Shown here in pieces: positions 23,136 through 29,659 of a stretch of 36,241 bases of DNA (positions within the stretch are counted from its first letter, which is position 1; each line of letters starts with the position of its first letter). The notes under the pieces are model-generated. The model was not told the DNA's origin and made no database searches. It saw nothing but the letters and a program-made list of their open reading frames with translations. The position numbers and the translations under genes are program-made. This DNA is from Sperchopsis tessellata (Eukaryota > Arthropoda > Insecta > Coleoptera > Hydrophilidae): the NCBI GenBank assembly GCA_033557685.1, contig JAWQRN010000144.1, positions 1 to 36,241 on the forward strand. Direction: 5' to 3'.

Positions 23136-25698
23136 TACACCATGCAAATCTGCAGTTAGATATAAGTCAAGCAAATGCAAATGGTTTCACACTTTCAATT
23201 ATAAATATATCAATAAATTGTAACAAGCACAAGGATAAAAAATGACCAGGCATTATTGTATCCTAGCGCGTGACAGTGACTTATTGTGATTAAATTGTGA
23301 TTAAATTTGTATCATCTTCTGCTGTTTACTGATTGTAATTTACAAAGTCCATGAATCTTTGTGTGCAAGAACATAACGCAAAAGGAATTGCGTCTCCTCC
23401 TTGAGGGCAGCATCTGGCGCTGCGTCTACACATATAGAAACGTATCTTGTACCTTCTTCTTCATTTAAAATGAAGCTAAAAACATATTCAGTACAACCTG
23501 AAATACATCCATACATTCATGTTGAATTTCGACTGACAAATAGTGAATCTCTAGCATTCCTAAGTAATATATCTAGCTACTGCTCCCCTTAAAAGGTTAA
23601 TCCAAGTTAGGAAATAATCAAACCTACATCCAGATTTCGCCGTAGAAGTATTTCCATACTAGCGGTTCACTTTTTATTTTGTGTATAACAATTCACTGTT
23701 TTTATACAGAGTTTTTTTTTTATAAAATTCGTCACTCTACTTAACTAGCTATATGGCTAGCTTTTGGAAGTCCCCAGCCAATTTTAGTTGTAAAAATATA
23801 TCCCTGACGTTTAGGTAATTTGTAAAATAGACTACACGGAAAACAGAATACCTTTTGTTACATTTTATATGAAACTAGCCAATCTCGAGAAACTACTTAT
23901 TATTCCACATTTTTGCATGCTTAGCAGGCATACGATTTCGCGGATTTTTTTTAATTGTGGTAAGATATGTATAAATATGGTTAATACTTATGAGCTATAA
24001 GTTATGGACTGAGTCATGAGTTAATTCTTCATAGTTAAAAAAAAAAAACTGAGACTAATCCAAACCTAACGACCTAATCTGACCTAAGCTAAGCTGCGTG
24101 AATTTTTCTCCGATATTTTAATTTTCGAAAACTTAATATATTTCGAAGAATCATTAAAAAAACTTACTTTCAAAGAATTCGTTTTCGAACACTCAATCAT
24201 ATATTAAAATTTGTCGAATCATTTAAGAATGAGACTCATTTTTTTGCCTGGGAGATTTCAATATAAATTCTACACAATAAAAATTAACTTTTTTAAAAAG
24301 CGAAATTTTTTAAGTATTATGTTTAAACCATTTTTTAACTGGCTTCTCAAAAAAATATTATTTAAATTTAGTAGATCAATAGAATAGAATGGTAATATTA
24401 ACAAAGAAACCGATACAATTTTATTATTTACATTGTGTATTTGATCTTTTATTTTATCGCACAGTTGTACGTCGCCCAGATGATCATCACCCATTCGTCG
24501 TCGTCTAGTTAACCGTATCCGACGTGATATGTCCACGTGACGTACCAACTGGCCGCACGCAAGCAACCTACAAAAATTACACAGAGGGGCCGAAAATATG
24601 TACTGATATCGGCTAAAATTCATAAACAAAGTTTGCAGTTAAATCGGGTTTGGGTCCCGGACCTATAAATACTATCATTACTGTATGAATGTTGTTTCCG
24701 GGTGGAAACCTTATCAGAGCCTCTACACGGTTTCCATCAGAAAACAATATTCATTCAGATCATCGTGGAAGTCGATTACATTTATTACTATCATTACTAG
24801 TATTACGACGTATTACGATTATTGACAAGGAGATTCTTGGAATTATGTAATAAAATTGCAAATAATAAAACTGGATAATAATATATCAGACCTGGGCGAC
24901 ACAAGGGGCACGTGCTTTGGTAATGTTATGTTTATGTTTTTTCAAGTCACCATGATGGGCGCCTTCGAGTCAAACGTGTGCTCCTGTATGATCTAATATA
25001 AAAAAAATGTGAAAGTAAAAATATTCTCAATAAACAATGGAATAAATTTTAAGTACCCACCTATACTTTTAACACCTGCGTTTTATGAATTTAAATCACG
25101 TTTTTAGTTTTTTTTTTTGTAATTTGTTGTCGTATTTTAATATTTATATTGAAAATCACCTTGTCTTATCATCCTTATATAATAGATTATGCAGATAATG
25201 ATTAAATCTTTATTTTCAGATTATGGTAGCAGTAGACTATTTGCTAATGCATCTGAAGAAGTAGTAGATATTCTGCAAACAAAGAATGTGACGTACAACT
25301 ACCATCGATATTGTTGTACCGAAGAAATGTTTAGTAACTATAGCCTTTTAGGCGGCTGGCACATCCTATGCACAAATAAAGACGTTAATGGTCTAGAGTT
25401 TGTGTCGGTCGTTGAAGCGGTAAATTATCCCTTTTATGGTATCCAGTTTCATCCAGAAAAAAATCTGTTTGAGTTTAATATAGGTGCAAATATTCCACAT
25501 TCAAGGGATGCTGTTGTGGTTGCTCAATATTTTGCGAACTTCTTTGTAGAGGAATGTAAGAGAAACAACAATGCATTCAAAGATTGGACAAGTGAACAAA
25601 AAGCTTTAATATACAACTATAATCCCCATTTTACTGGCATACGAAATAGCTCGTATGAACAGTTGTATATGTTTAATAATGAGGTGAACTTAAGTTGA
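8383..25698 (+). CDS. GGH: Gamma-glutamyl hydrolase, four exons, apparently intact
   Basis: A secreted/lysosomal cysteine peptidase (family C26, glutamine-amidotransferase fold) that removes gamma-linked glutamates from folate polyglutamates. Exons 8383-8582, 8640-8690, 19502-19731 and 25220-25698 join in phases 2, 2 and 1 with GT-AG sites and give 319 residues; human GGH has 318. A hydrophobic signal peptide ends about Ala18 (NVLA). PIIGVLSQET and LFWPGG are family motifs. The nucleophile Cys127 sits in PVWGTCLGMELL, with His238 and Glu240 in GIQFHPEK. Six N-glycosylation sequons (N41, N95, N170, N183, N200, N303) fit a secretory glycoprotein. No stop, frameshift or lost catalytic residue is seen. 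Introns 2 and 3 are packed with transposons. A start inside exon 4 (Met codon at 25189) is excluded because it lies before the acceptor. Confidence 0.96.
8640..8690 (+). CDS. GGH: GGH exon 2 (51 bp)
   Basis: The first base completes Trp67; then IGREESYYKEIVEHTN and two bases of Gly84. IGR followed by a YY-x-E segment is typical of insect GGH. The donor is GG|GTAAGC at 8691, a strong consensus. The exon is too short to be found by ORF length and was recognised because the next exon resumes in phase with the expected LFWPGG motif 10.8 kb away. Confidence 0.95.
8691..9479. other. Start of GGH intron 2, no element identified
   Basis: Intron sequence before the first transposase remnant. The segment 9215-9390 is richer in GC (GGCCGGGTTC, CGCGGGCACG) than its surroundings and may belong to the 5' end of the following pogo-type element or to another repeat. 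No terminal repeat could be confirmed. Confidence 0.4.
9480..10745 (+). pseudogene. pogo/Tigger (Jerky-like) DDE transposase, broken
   Basis: Plus-strand frames spell a Tc1-mariner superfamily pogo transposase with a DDE_1 domain: ASRGWFENF (about 9627), the end of the CENP-B-like DNA-binding part; FYEDEAGIYLKR with the first catalytic Asp (GAT at 9789); SDNVPGHPAYLSELY with the second (10103); YLPKNTANLTQPMDQG with the third (10202); and FNAYY. The tail KSKPKQRTLDQFLNQTF lies near 10660-10710. All three acidic positions survive, but many stops (for example after ETTYVKVSKE at 9853) and frameshifts rule out a working protein. AATAAA at 10880 may be its poly(A) signal. It is inserted in GGH intron 2 in the same direction as the gene. 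Confidence 0.85.
10760..11750. other. Intronic spacer, no feature
   Basis: AT-rich DNA between the pogo copy and the hAT terminal repeat. No protein similarity, tandem repeat or structured RNA was seen. Confidence 0.4.
11752..11805 (+). repeat. hAT 5' terminal inverted repeat region
   Basis: CAGTGATGTCCAACCGGCAG followed by a GC-rich stretch (CGTGCGGGCGCTCGGG) is the usual look of hAT (Charlie/ZBED-type) ends, which begin CAGTG and continue with a GC-rich core. It sits about 700 bp before the hAT start codon region on the same strand. No matching 3' end was found after 14790, so the right terminus is lost or too diverged, and the 8-bp target duplication cannot be checked. Confidence 0.6.
12440..13800 (+). 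pseudogene. hAT transposase copy A (ZBED5/GTF2IRD2-like), broken
   Basis: In order on the plus strand: KNKKLNIFKNNGKM (about 12480); a BED zinc finger, CLLCDTPVSQPKK then ERHHKSVHKN, with its C-x2-C and H-x4-H pairs present across a frameshift (about 12555-12635); ASLRASYILARKK (12745); VLDVAKCIFAEFK (12820) and NTIARGI (12907); a DKNTDV box (about 12997) where the family has DESTDV; EITTDGAPSM (13165); VVVKIVNSFRGRPLQHRLF and SGVRWLSREK (13327-13470); HLNE; and HLSFLKDEFNIRFLDLVGIE (13720-13780). Frameshifts and stops split it into four frames. The C-terminal end is cut at about 13800, where copy B begins. Confidence 0.82.
13801..14790 (+). pseudogene. hAT transposase copy B, 5'-truncated tandem partner
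   Basis: A second copy of the same element starts mid-protein at MLDVAKCIFEEFK (13809), aligned with 12817 in copy A at roughly 87% nucleotide identity over the first 110 bp. NTIARRVDGI, a worn FISEEHSQKK region, SGVRWLSCEKE (14313), GIEPVLLFVRNP (14675-14710) and SNLASLMGNF follow. Copy B keeps the C-terminal part that copy A lacks, but has lost the segment around VKIVNSFRG. The junction has TTCATTAATGGAAATGG, and copy B's own 3' part has TTCATTAATGGGAAAT, so the break lies at a shared short sequence. Confidence 0.8.
14800..15325. other. Intronic spacer, no feature
   Basis: AT-rich DNA between the hAT pair and the next pogo-type copy. Part of it is probably the untranslated 3' end of that minus-strand element, but no terminal repeat is convincing. 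Confidence 0.35.
15329..15362 (+). repeat. Candidate subterminal repeats of the pogo copy (left)
   Basis: TTAGGGAAAGAT at 15329-15340 and TTAGGGAGAGAT at 15351-15362 lie just outside the 3' end of the transposase frame. The same TTAGGGAGAGAT occurs at 17611-17622, beyond the other end. Repeated short motifs next to both ends are common transposase-binding sites, but the outer termini themselves could not be recognised. Confidence 0.4.
15367..17509 (-). pseudogene. pogo/Tigger transposase with HTH_psq, broken and SINE-interrupted
   Basis: The N-terminus at 17509 has a pipsqueak-type helix-turn-helix (GNWTQDQLTLVV, CRGFGIPPRTLKRR), then a Tc5-type second DNA-binding part (GFSPTRYDVREIAFCLAERL, GLASYDWLSSFLRR). 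The DDE_1 domain follows in pieces: GNLIAQKGSEGVTTLTAAKR, CCNAEGVFLPPGCIFK (16870), MPPGSQVYISPKS, then HDVILLYLPPHTTHYLQPLD (16620) with the third catalytic Asp. Short deletions remove the stretches that would carry the first (DESG-type) and second (DxHxSH-type) Asp. A Cys-rich PHD-like end (CIGCGKEYL, WIQYIHCS, CEMC) closes it at 15367. A tRNA-SINE lies inside the C-terminal part. The element is antisense to GGH in intron 2. Confidence 0.85.
15660..15969 (-). mobile_element. tRNA-derived SINE with 13-bp target-site duplication
   Basis: The element body is 15673-15956 on the minus strand, flanked by identical TAGTTGCTTTTTG at 15660-15672 and 15957-15969. The 5' head is tRNA-like: CCGTCTC (15949-15955) can pair with GAGACGG (15885-15891), with an A box TAGCTCAGTGG (15937-15947) and B box GGTTCGAGTCC (15894-15904). 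A roughly 170-bp unrelated body and an (AAAC)n-like 3' tail follow. The target site is the C-terminal coding part of the pogo copy, so the SINE is younger. RNA polymerase III promoter boxes match consensus, but present activity is unknown. Confidence 0.9.
17611..17622 (+). repeat. Candidate subterminal repeat of the pogo copy (right)
   Basis: TTAGGGAGAGAT is identical to 15351-15362. A related inverted motif, GAATCTCTACC, lies just before it (17595-17605). Confidence 0.4.
17760..18185 (-). pseudogene. hAT transposase internal fragment
   Basis: One minus-strand frame with two stops carries LNHRQFEEFLNSLETRYG (about 18115), then EWLADLPFLVSI, GENQLINNI (about 17940) and TVTAFKIKRKFWRSQI. These match the RNase H-like region of ZBED5/GTF2IRD2-like hAT transposases (NHRQF..FL, then DLAFLVDI, then GENQLI..M). 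The VRWLS segment usual between them is missing. No start codon opens the frame. It ends 6 bp from the mariner terminal repeat; the rest of the element is not seen beyond the mariner. Confidence 0.72.
18191..19195 (-). pseudogene. mariner transposon, 5'-truncated and inactive
   Basis: The minus strand encodes a mariner (D,D34D) transposase: FRSGNFNLSNL (about 19150), SGRPTT, LRAAVETNSCQTIEDLSN, the WIPHNLSEEN linker, ITGDKKWVLYDN with the first catalytic Asp (about 18840), LHPKKALL, VWWSIRGIVHFE, LQHVNARPH (about 18555) where the second catalytic Asp is Val, and IAPSDFHLF (about 18455) with the third. A stop replaces the Trp before EVLPHPSYSP, and other stops and a frameshift occur. The 3' terminal repeat TTGAGGGGAGCGGAAAGTAA begins at 18191 next to a TA-rich site, as expected. 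The 5' end and the first part of the DNA-binding domain are missing. Confidence 0.9.
19200..19500. other. End of GGH intron 2, no feature
   Basis: Intron sequence up to the exon 3 acceptor. It contains ATGATAATAATGATGATAAAT-like triplet runs and a T-rich tract before the CATAG acceptor. No protein similarity. Confidence 0.4.
19502..19731 (+). CDS. GGH: GGH exon 3
   Basis: Begins after CTTTTCATAG and completes Gly84. It encodes LFWPGG, NETGGYADAGEHLYKFA and the nucleophile loop PVWGTCLGMELL with Cys127, then runs to ALPLEFKQ. The donor is AG|GTAACT at 19732. The frame also runs on into intron 3 for some 20 codons to a stop, which is a read-through artefact. Confidence 0.96.
19810..21290. other. 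First part of GGH intron 3, little recognised
   Basis: Mostly featureless AT-rich DNA. At 20409, CAGGGCTGTCGGGAGAAGGC followed by CCATGCCCTGAG and TTTCGGGCCCG resembles the end of a hAT-type nonautonomous element, but no partner end was found. Short frames at 20879-21295 are T-rich chance reads with no domain. Confidence 0.35.
21300..22870 (+). pseudogene. Penelope-like element with GIY-YIG domain, internally deleted
   Basis: The order on the plus strand is that of a Penelope-like element. N-terminal part: LLEFGLKF (about 21408), YAIGKFSPPNLDSYMHVCSK (21466) and LKVEQFLRENK (21677). The signature LYGLLKIHK (about 21813) follows; most family members have LYGLPKIHK. NTTEFAKKL and then SFDVSSLF (22002-22027) form RT motif A with its Asp. 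The rest of the RT is reduced to scraps. VPFHGSVSYNIAKNL (22340) and a GIY-YIG endonuclease, EYGAEYIGQTGRSFNTRYKE (about 22511), close the element, with KGKQLEIYV and NPLFKII after it. The YVDD box is deleted. Frameshifts are frequent. Orientation is the same as GGH, within intron 3. Confidence 0.85.
23044..23132. repeat. (TA)n microsatellite
   Basis: About 89 bp of almost pure TA dinucleotides broken by single T or C changes. The overlapping frames reading YIYIYI are translations of this tract and not genes. Confidence 0.97.
23140..24660. other. Intron 3 spacer, no feature
   Basis: About 1.5 kb without recognisable coding, transposon ends or repeats. A 119-codon minus-strand frame (24270-24629) has an Arg-rich centre and a Leu/Ile/Phe-rich end and matches nothing I know. 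Confidence 0.4.
24683..24790. repeat. Inverted pair of type R1 terminal-repeat pieces
   Basis: GAATGTTGTTTCCGGGTGG then AAACC (from about 24686) is followed at 24716-24765 by CCTCTACACGGTTTCCATC and AGAAAACAATATTCATTC, its near reverse complement. The right piece continues outward to GTGGAAGTCGATTACATTTA, the reversed left edge of the repeat. Neither half keeps the hammerhead-like core. Confidence 0.8.
24800..25200. other. End of GGH intron 3
   Basis: AT-rich intron sequence leading to the T-rich acceptor tract at 25210. No recognisable element. Confidence 0.4.
25220..25698 (+). CDS. GGH: GGH exon 4 and stop
   Basis: Begins after TATTTTCAG and completes Asp161. It encodes SRLFANASEEVVDIL, NVTYNYHRYC, the active-site strand YPFYGIQFHPEK (His238, Glu240), the AQYFANFFVEECKRNN helix and the C-terminal ALIYNYNPHFTGI ... 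SSYEQLYMF signature. It stops at TGA 25696-25698. Confidence 0.96.
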
Positions 25699-25751
25699 AT
25701 GTTGTAAGATATTATTATTATTATTAAACATATTATACTAATTTCAAATGT

Positions 25752-25757
25752 AATAAA
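25752..25757 (+). terminator. GGH: GGH poly(A) signal AATAAA
   Basis: A canonical AATAAA lies 54 bp after the stop codon, with a GTGTATTTTTTA T-rich element about 30 bp further on. That spacing fits a short 3' UTR. Confidence 0.65.
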
Positions 25758-25799
25758 AAAAACGTATAGCATTCATTGTATTCAGCGAGTGTATTTTTT

Positions 25800-26225
25800 A
25801 AGGTATCAAATATTGAATATGAATGAATGGAAATTAAATTAGAGAATTCTTACACTAGACATTCCTGTCATCCCGACACTGAAAGTGTTCTACTGACTCT
25901 TCCTCTTGACCATGACGTAACTGGTATCCTATTTTAACTGTCTTATGTGACAGATGTTGCCGTTTGGAAAATTATTTCTGGTAGAACATTTAATAGCAGT
26001 GGTTCTAAACCCGATTTTTATTTTTAATCATTATTTTTTCCCCGAGGTTAGTAGAGAGAGTTCTATTGTACCATTGGCTAAGGCGACCTAAGAGTTTTGT
26101 CCTATTTGCTCCCCACACTTATCTATCAAAAATATAGTATTTCAGCAAATTTATGCATCCTTCAATTTAAAAATCTTTCATAACCCCATTCTTCCTGGCT
26201 ATTGTTGGGGCCGTAGTACAAGAAT
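25800..26225. other. Intergenic, no feature
   Basis: Sequence downstream of the GGH poly(A) region. No gene, repeat or RNA recognised. Confidence 0.4.
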
Positions 26226-26229
26226 TAAG

Positions 26230-26530
26230 TTACTTTTGCTTTCTGACGACGTGTGACTTATATTTTGCTTGACTTCAGCAATGCCTTTGGTATAATTCAC
26301 CATGATGTTCTTTTGAAATTTGAATGCTTTGTAGTGGTTCAGGTTATACCTAATGGGCAGACACCAGTATATTTGTGCTGGTGACAGCATCCGGCTGTTG
26401 ATTCTCCGCATAATAATGCTAAAATTAAATCATTAAATCTACATTCTGTAATCATTGGAGATACTAATATCCCCTTCAGTGACACTTCAAAATTGGGGTG
26501 TTTTCTTGGAGGAAACTATGACTTTTACCA
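26230..26530 (+). pseudogene. LINE reverse transcriptase scrap
   Basis: One plus-strand frame reads YILLDFSNAFGIIHHDVLLK (about 26259-26318), RT motif A of Jockey/CR1-like LINEs (usually LLDFSKAFDTINHDLLL, first Asp kept). After a deletion it reads IPFSDTSKLGCFLGGN (about 26470), which corresponds to the region after the thumb (I-PFSD-xxKNLG). The YADD box between them is missing. No ends were found. Confidence 0.6.
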
Positions 26531-26604
26531 TTCTAACATTTGAGTTCCTGTCTGCGCATGGAGATGTCATTGAGATCTAGGGAGAATAAAAAGTTTCATA
26601 ATTA

Positions 26605-26925
26605 TTTTTCTACTTGAAAGCAATATCCTGTCTCGGAACAACACATTGCTCATTGATTGAATGCAAAGCATATACGTTTCCCCTTAATAAATTGTTTTAG
26701 ATAATATTTACGAATCATTTGTTCGTCAATGCTAAAAACTTGGAACTCAGATTTTATTTGTTGGTTATTCCCTAAATTAGCGTTATTGATCGAATGCAAA
26801 TATCTTTTTATCTCTAGGTATCTATTTCGTGCCGTACATTTTCTTACATCGATTAGTACATCTTCACCTTCGCACCAATACATTTGTTCCTGCGGTAGAG
26901 AATGATATTCTGTGAGAAGTAGAAA
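26605..26925 (-). pseudogene. piggyBac transposase fragment
   Basis: The minus strand reads LPQEQMYWCEGEDVLID (from about 26905), NRYLEIKRYLHSINNANL (about 26820), then FSIDEQMIRKYYLKQFIKGK (about 26750) with the first catalytic Asp of the piggyBac DDD core, then AMCCSETGYCFQVEK (about 26645). These correspond to the dimerisation and first catalytic part of PGBD4-like transposases. A segment between the YLHS and FSIDEQ blocks is deleted, a stop replaces the residue before AMCC, and the remaining catalytic parts are absent. Confidence 0.75.
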
Positions 26926-26929
26926 ATAA

Positions 26930-27805
26930 AAGAATTTTTTTAGGCCATAAACTGAAAAAGTTGAATTTGGTCGATTTTTTGAGCGGTATATGCCTCACAT
27001 ACTAACCTTTTTTTTGTAAAAATCAGCTCTAGTTCGCTGCCACTCTGAAGCTGGCTTCACATCATTACTTTTAGTTGTTTTTCGTTCCTTCGACGGGGGT
27101 ATATTTTAAATATTCACTTGTCTAGACGAGATGTTCTTGAATGAAAAGTTCATAGGAGTTATTTCTATTCTGGTTCATTTGTTGTTACTGCTATTGGAAT
27201 GATCTTGATCAAATACTAATCAGTTTCTTGAACTATGAACCTATGATGTTTTCGGTTTGTTTTTATTTCTCTGAGGCGTTTGTGATTGATGAGCAATTGT
27301 TTGTCAACTCGCGCCTAGTATTAAGGTTGAGATCGGCTTATGACAATATATACTTACACCATTTCATAAGCAGAAGGAGTTATATAATTATAGAATGTGC
27401 CAATTGAAGTATAATTAATAGTAATAATTTAATGCACTTGACTTCTATTAACAACAACCACTAGCCTATCCACAGTCCTATCTCTACCTACCAGCCTTCT
27501 GGTTAAGCTGCTTTATGGATTCCCAACTAGTCCTTCCAGAGCCTCATGTGCAAAATGATGAGCAATGGAGGTAAGAGGAGCATAATTTATTTTATTTTAA
27601 TTTAAACAATGTTTTATCCATTTAATACAGTTGGTTCTGTTGTTCGTTTGAAAATACTGAAAATGTCATTGGGAATTACAGTACTATTCGACTCATAGCT
27701 TATGGACATTTGTTTATTTAATTGTCCTTTACAATTCTTTCAACCAGTGAGACTGCTATTATAATTACTAAACGCTGTATCCTATGATCACGACGTTTGT
27801 TTGTT
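26930..27805. other. Intergenic, no feature
   Basis: No protein similarity on either strand and no transposon ends. The upstream continuation of the piggyBac fragment could not be followed beyond about 26925. Confidence 0.4.
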
Positions 27806-27807
27806 TT

Positions 27808-28000
27808 AAATGCAATAGACTTCCATCGTCATTATCTATATGAATATTGTTTCTGTAGAACCTGAGGAGAGACTCTAATAAATGCCTACGTTTCGTCCAC
27901 TTTTGTATGGGGCATTTTCAAGGCAAGTGATGTTGCTTCAACTAATGAATTCAATGTAGTGATCCAGACTCGACCGGATCATGCTTATATAGGCATGGAC
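27808..28000 (-). repeat. Penelope-like terminal repeat (type R1)
   Basis: Shares the left edge AAATGCAATAGACTTCCA with the copies at 4809 and 33530. On the minus strand the hammerhead-like core at about 27886-27925 is CTTGAAAATGCCCC, a loop, then GGACGAAACGTAGGC. The plus-strand continuation CAAGTGATGTTGCTTCAAC and GACTCGACCGGATCATGC leads into the inverted repeat below. Confidence 0.75.
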
Positions 28001-28153
28001 GGACGGACGGTTTTATCGAGTGCAGGAGAAGATAAACGATAGAAGCTGATCCTCAAAGCTCCATTGCTTGAAGGATCCCCTTCTGTCACCCTAGTACACA
28101 TCCCCCACTCCAGTCCTCCCCTATATAATCATGATCCGGTCGAGTCTGGATCA
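27960..28153. repeat. 34-bp inverted repeat around 126 bp
   Basis: Arms 27960-27993 (TGATCCAGACTCGACCGGAT then CATGCTTATATAGG) and 28120-28153 are reverse complements with one mismatch. The right arm is followed outward by the start of the Jockey-like fragment. The block ACTGGAGTGGGGGATG, seen at 5426-5441, occurs here reversed at about 28100, confirming that both arms are type R1 repeat DNA. Confidence 0.9.
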
Positions 28154-28159
28154 TATATG

Positions 28160-29650
28160 TCAGTATACTGAATAGTATCTACATGCACAGACACTTTCCC
28201 GGTCCCTGGAAGTTGGCGTAGGTGATTTTAATCTCAAAATTAGGGAAAACGCATACATTCGCTGTTAACCATCGGCTTATTAGTCTGCTTAGTAATCTTA
28301 GTAAAGTATTTGAACGAACTTTACATAGTAGACTGCTAGATCACTTCTCTTCTCGAGATTTGCTGATCGAAGAGCAGTTCGGATTTAGGTCGGAACACAG
28401 CACGACTGCGCAAGTACTACGGCTTACGGAATACATTACACGAGGTTTCAATAAAAAGAGACACAGAGCTGCTGTATTTCTCGACATTGAAAAAGCGTTC
28501 GCCAAAGTTTGGCACTCCAGACTGTTGTGGAAACTGATATACACGGTACTCGCGGACGTTTAAGTCCATGGCATCAGATGGTATCTGAGCGACAGGAGTT
28601 TCTATGTCAGTAGCGTGGGAGTAGCGTCTACTAGTAGAGTCATAAGGGCAACCGTACCACAAGGTAGCGTCTTCGGTCCCTTGCTGTTTAACTTGCTTAT
28701 CAATGACATTCTGAGAGACAATAACATCGCACTCTACGCGGACGACATCGCCCTGTTTACTCAGTCCTGGAAGCTGGATCAAGTCGCGATGCGGCTTCAG
28801 CGACAACTGCGAGACCTAAAAGCTTTCTACTCGCGCATCAAGGTCGATGTGCAGAAAAGCGAAGCGATTGACTTCTCACAAAGACGCGTTGGCCAGATTG
28901 CTCCCTTGAAGTTATTCAACGCTGACATCCCCTGGGAGAATACAACTAAATACCTAGGTATTAACCCAGATAGAAGGCTGAACCTTCCGGAGCCACACGA
29001 ACTCTGTTCTGTGTGAGGCAGTTCTGCAGACTTTAGACTTTGCTAAACAGCCGGTCGAAATTATCGCTCGATACAAAGTGTGTGCTTTATCAGAGCATTA
29101 TTCGACCGGTGCTCACATATGGTGCCGCAGGGTGGTTGTACGAACCTACGTGCATGAAATTCTTGCAGGTATTCCAGGACAAGAAACTGCCATAACTGAC
29201 TTCTTCGTTCGAAATCGAACGCTGCATCACGATCTTATGATCGACACGGTAGATGAGTTTGTGTTGAGACAAGTTCAAAAACTGTACGATGCTGGACAGT
29301 CGCACGACAACTCTCTGATTAGAGAGCTTGGTCTGTACAATGCCCAAAATACATACTACAAGCACAAACGCCCAAAGCTCCTGCTTAACGTGCGAGTGTA
29401 AGTAGTGCAACCCAACTTTGCCTGGGCCCGGAGGAATTCCTGGGCGACCCATGACCGAGAGAGGTAAGTGCTGAAGTGGGGCTGTAGCACAGAAGTGCTA
29501 GCCCCCGCAATTCGTTCGTATCACCGTTCAGTTCTGTATTGATGTTTATACTCAATGTCGTCTTTGGGTTTAATAGAAGATAATGTCCCTGGAACGTGTC
29601 TACAAGCGTGGTATTGAGATTATGGAAGAGGAAGACTTGTTTAATTAGGG
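28160..29650 (+). pseudogene. Jockey-like LINE, 5'-truncated, broken ORF2 3' half
   Basis: The plus strand carries the RT from VNHRLISLLSNLSKVFE (28263), EEQFGFRSEHSTTAQVLRL (28371) and AVFLDIEKAFAKVWH (about 28470; motif A Asp kept, second Asp is Ala) to VPQGSVFGPLLFNLLIND (28653; motif B) and IALYADDIALFTQS (28726; catalytic YADD). A C-terminal part includes PVLTYGAAGWLYEPTCMKFL (about 29107), in a different frame, and KLYDAGQSHDNSLIREL, ending at 29401. A stop at 28561 and frameshifts near 29010, 29090 and 29190 break it. About 250 bp of presumed 3' UTR follow, without a clear poly(A). Upstream endonuclease and ORF1 are missing. Confidence 0.9.
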
Positions 29651-29659
29651 TGTGCACAC

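Noticed and set aside
22928..23245. 105-codon plus-strand frame (and 71-codon partner) rich in YIYIYI
   Set aside because: It is a translation of the (TA)n microsatellite; all frames through it are open.
25189..25219. ATG at 25189 as the start of a separate 169-residue GGH-like protein
   Set aside because: The first ten codons lie before a clear TATTTTCAG acceptor and match no GGH sequence; exon 3 joins exon 4 in phase at 25220.
28341..28806. Minus-strand frames of 67 and 129 codons
   Set aside because: They are shadows of the Jockey-like reverse transcriptase on the plus strand.
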